Shown here: in pieces, positions 14,213 to 15,217 of the stretch
Numbering within the stretch: position 1 is the stretch's first letter
Layout: every line of letters begins with the position of its first letter
From: Bacteriovoracaceae bacterium
GTDB taxonomy: Bacteria; Bdellovibrionota; Bacteriovoracia; Bacteriovoracales; Bacteriovoracaceae
DNA: 15,217 nucleotides
NCBI GenBank assembly: GCA_947448095.1
Contig: CANFNN010000034.1
Coordinates: 1-15,217, forward strand
Direction of reading: 5' to 3'
Program-made: the position numbers and the translations under genes
The notes under the pieces: model-generated
Told to the model about the DNA's origin: nothing
Seen by the model: only the letters and a program-made list of their open reading frames with translations
Databases searched by the model: none

Positions 14213-14776
14213 CTCTAGAATCATAAGCGAATGTCTTTCAAACGATTCAAGATTTAAATCGTATTGCAAGACGAGCTTTGAAATTCCAAGTAAAAGAAAA
14301 TCATCTTTCTTTAAGACGATATAAGCTGTTCCATCCAAGGCTAAGCAATCTGAAATAGTTTTTATAAGTACAGGCCATGAATCTTTTAAAAAAGTCCGTG
14401 CGAGTGCCCGGTTAGGATTTTTTGGTATCTCCCCTCTTCCGGGCAAATAATAGGGAGGGTTAGAAACAATAAGATCATATTTACTTAAAGAAGAAAAATC
14501 AGAAAAAGCATTAATTTGGATCGAATATTGAGTTGAGGATGGAACAAAAAGCTGGCAATTTGTGTCCAAATACTTCAAAAAATTGCTCTGGAGTTCTACT
14601 AATGTGAGGACTTCGGGTTTTAAAGAGCGAGACAATTCAATGCCTATCACTCCACATCCGGCCCCCAGATCTAAAACACTTTGAGGATGGTGTTTTTTTT
14701 CAATTATCCATTTGACGAGATTGATCGAATCCTCATTAAAGCGGTAAAAATCAGGCTGATGATAGTCTTCACTCAT
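14189..14776 (-). CDS. TrmN6-like tRNA1(Val) A37 N6-methyltransferase family protein
   Basis: A 195-aa SAM-dependent methyltransferase. Motif I is VLDLGAGCGVIGIELS (about 34-49), the acidic end of strand 2 is LVELQ (59-63), and the catalytic motif IVSNPPYYLPG (103-113) marks N6-adenine or N5-Gln type enzymes. A later AlaArg (126-127) in NRALARTF and the preceding YRFNEDSI segment match the TrmN6/YfiC family, which methylates A37 of tRNA1(Val) in E. coli. It is shorter than E. coli YfiC (about 245 aa), so substrate specificity is uncertain. Its start overlaps the upstream gene's stop as ATGAGTGA and lacks a ribosome site, so translation is probably coupled. A different target (rRNA or protein) remains possible. 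Confidence 0.8.
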   Translation of the reverse strand: MSEDYHQPDFYRFNEDSINLVKWIIEKKHHPQSVLDLGAGCGVIGIELSRSLKPEVLTLVELQSNFLKYLDTNCQLFVPSSTQYSIQINAFSDFSSLSKYDLIVSNPPYYLPGRGEIPKNPNRALARTFLKDSWPVLIKTISDCLALDGTAYIVLKKDDFLLLGISKLVLQYDLNLESFERHSLMILELFRLNKN

Positions 14777-15203
14777 GAAGCATATGCTGACTTACTGAAT
14801 TGACTAAAGTGTTATCAATATCGCCGATCTCAATGAGTTTAAAAACGGTCATCATGAAATCTTCTTTTATGGCCAAATGAGCTCTTAGGAACTGCCTCCT
14901 ACGAGAAAGCGGTAGACCACCATTTTTAAAGTACATGTCGGATAATTTCTCATCGGCGAGAAGATAAATTAACCAAAGAGGATCCTCTTTCTCCATCAAT
15001 CTCATTCTTTCAAGCATTGACTCTGATATTAGAGGATCGATATCAATAAATGCCCAAACCCAAAAGCTTTGCATCTCAAAAGGATATTTTGGCATCCTTA
15101 AGTTTTTCATACGTCTCTTCTCACTCATATCTAAAAGACGATAGTAGCTAACAAATGGAGGAGAAACACTTAGAGTATAGGATATTCCAAGCTTGTCGCT
15201 CAT
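14769..15203 (-). CDS. Uncharacterised helical protein (start possibly outside window)
   Basis: I do not recognise this family. The protein is 144 aa if it starts at the ATG 15203-15201, where GGATGGA lies directly upstream, a little too close for an ideal ribosome site. No in-frame stop separates this ATG from the window edge, so the true start could lie further right. The sequence is rich in charged and hydrophobic helix-type residues, with several Met and Arg clusters (MSEKRRMKNLRM near 26-37) and an aromatic SFWVWAFIDID stretch near 46-56. It has no signal peptide or membrane helix. The stop overlaps the methyltransferase start by eight bases, so the two genes are co-transcribed and perhaps functionally linked. 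Confidence 0.65.
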   Translation of the reverse strand: MSDKLGISYTLSVSPPFVSYYRLLDMSEKRRMKNLRMPKYPFEMQSFWVWAFIDIDPLISESMLERMRLMEKEDPLWLIYLLADEKLSDMYFKNGGLPLSRRRQFLRAHLAIKEDFMMTVFKLIEIGDIDNTLVNSVSQHMLHE

Positions 15204-15217
15204 TCCATCCGGCCGAA

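Noticed and set aside
1..15217. tRNA genes, CRISPR arrays, insertion sequences or prophage genes
   Set aside because: No cloverleaf-like element, regular spacer-repeat array, transposase, integrase or terminal inverted repeat was seen; gaps between genes are all under about 200 bases.

Overview
The window is AT-rich and densely coded, with short or no intergenic gaps, and everything in it looks chromosomal. It shows no IS element, integrase, CRISPR array, tRNA or rRNA. The gene set is Gram-negative: an LptE lipoprotein, proteins with Sec signal peptides, and separate nuoA-B-C-D genes. The protein character resembles predatory Bdellovibrionota (Bacteriovorax/Peredibacter-like) from memory, but that placement is an inference and was not checked by any search.

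Layout. (1) 1-2128, minus strand: the start of a complex I operon, nuoA-nuoB-nuoC-nuoD, with nuoD running off the left edge. (2) 2312-3013, plus: an unrecognised 233-aa protein that meets, tail to tail, (3) 3018-5873, minus: a 951-aa DinG-type helicase with an N-terminal DEDDh exonuclease domain. (4) 5985-8264, plus: a tight four-gene operon of a small four-helix membrane protein, BolA, a CGFS monothiol glutaredoxin (Grx4 type) and a protoporphyrinogen-oxidase-like flavoprotein. It looks like an Fe-S/heme module. (5) 8261-11915, minus: two large tandem exported proteins that I read as BPI-like, two-domain TULIP lipid-binding paralogues. They are the most interesting content of the window. (6) 12070-13657, minus: lptE-holA, the same pair and order as in E. 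coli. (7) 13709-14212, plus: a DUF721/DciA-type protein. (8) 14189-15203, minus: an unrecognised helical protein overlapping a TrmN6-like N6-adenine methyltransferase.

How the genes fit together. Complex I supplies respiratory electron transfer. BolA and Grx4 are known partners that share a [2Fe-2S] cluster, and the flavoprotein next to them points to heme synthesis. HolA (clamp-loader delta) and the DciA-like protein (replicative helicase loading) are replication factors on either side of a short divergent region. LptE (outer-membrane LPS insertion) lies just upstream of the two putative lipid-binding TULIP proteins, which hints at shared envelope-lipid work, although a gap with two inverted repeats separates them.

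Gene ends are unusually compact. The flavoprotein gene and the downstream TULIP gene use the two strands of a single CTAG as their stop codons, dciA and the methyltransferase gene overlap tail to tail by 24 bp, and no convincing intrinsic terminator was seen anywhere. Promoter calls are consensus matches by eye and should be read as weak.
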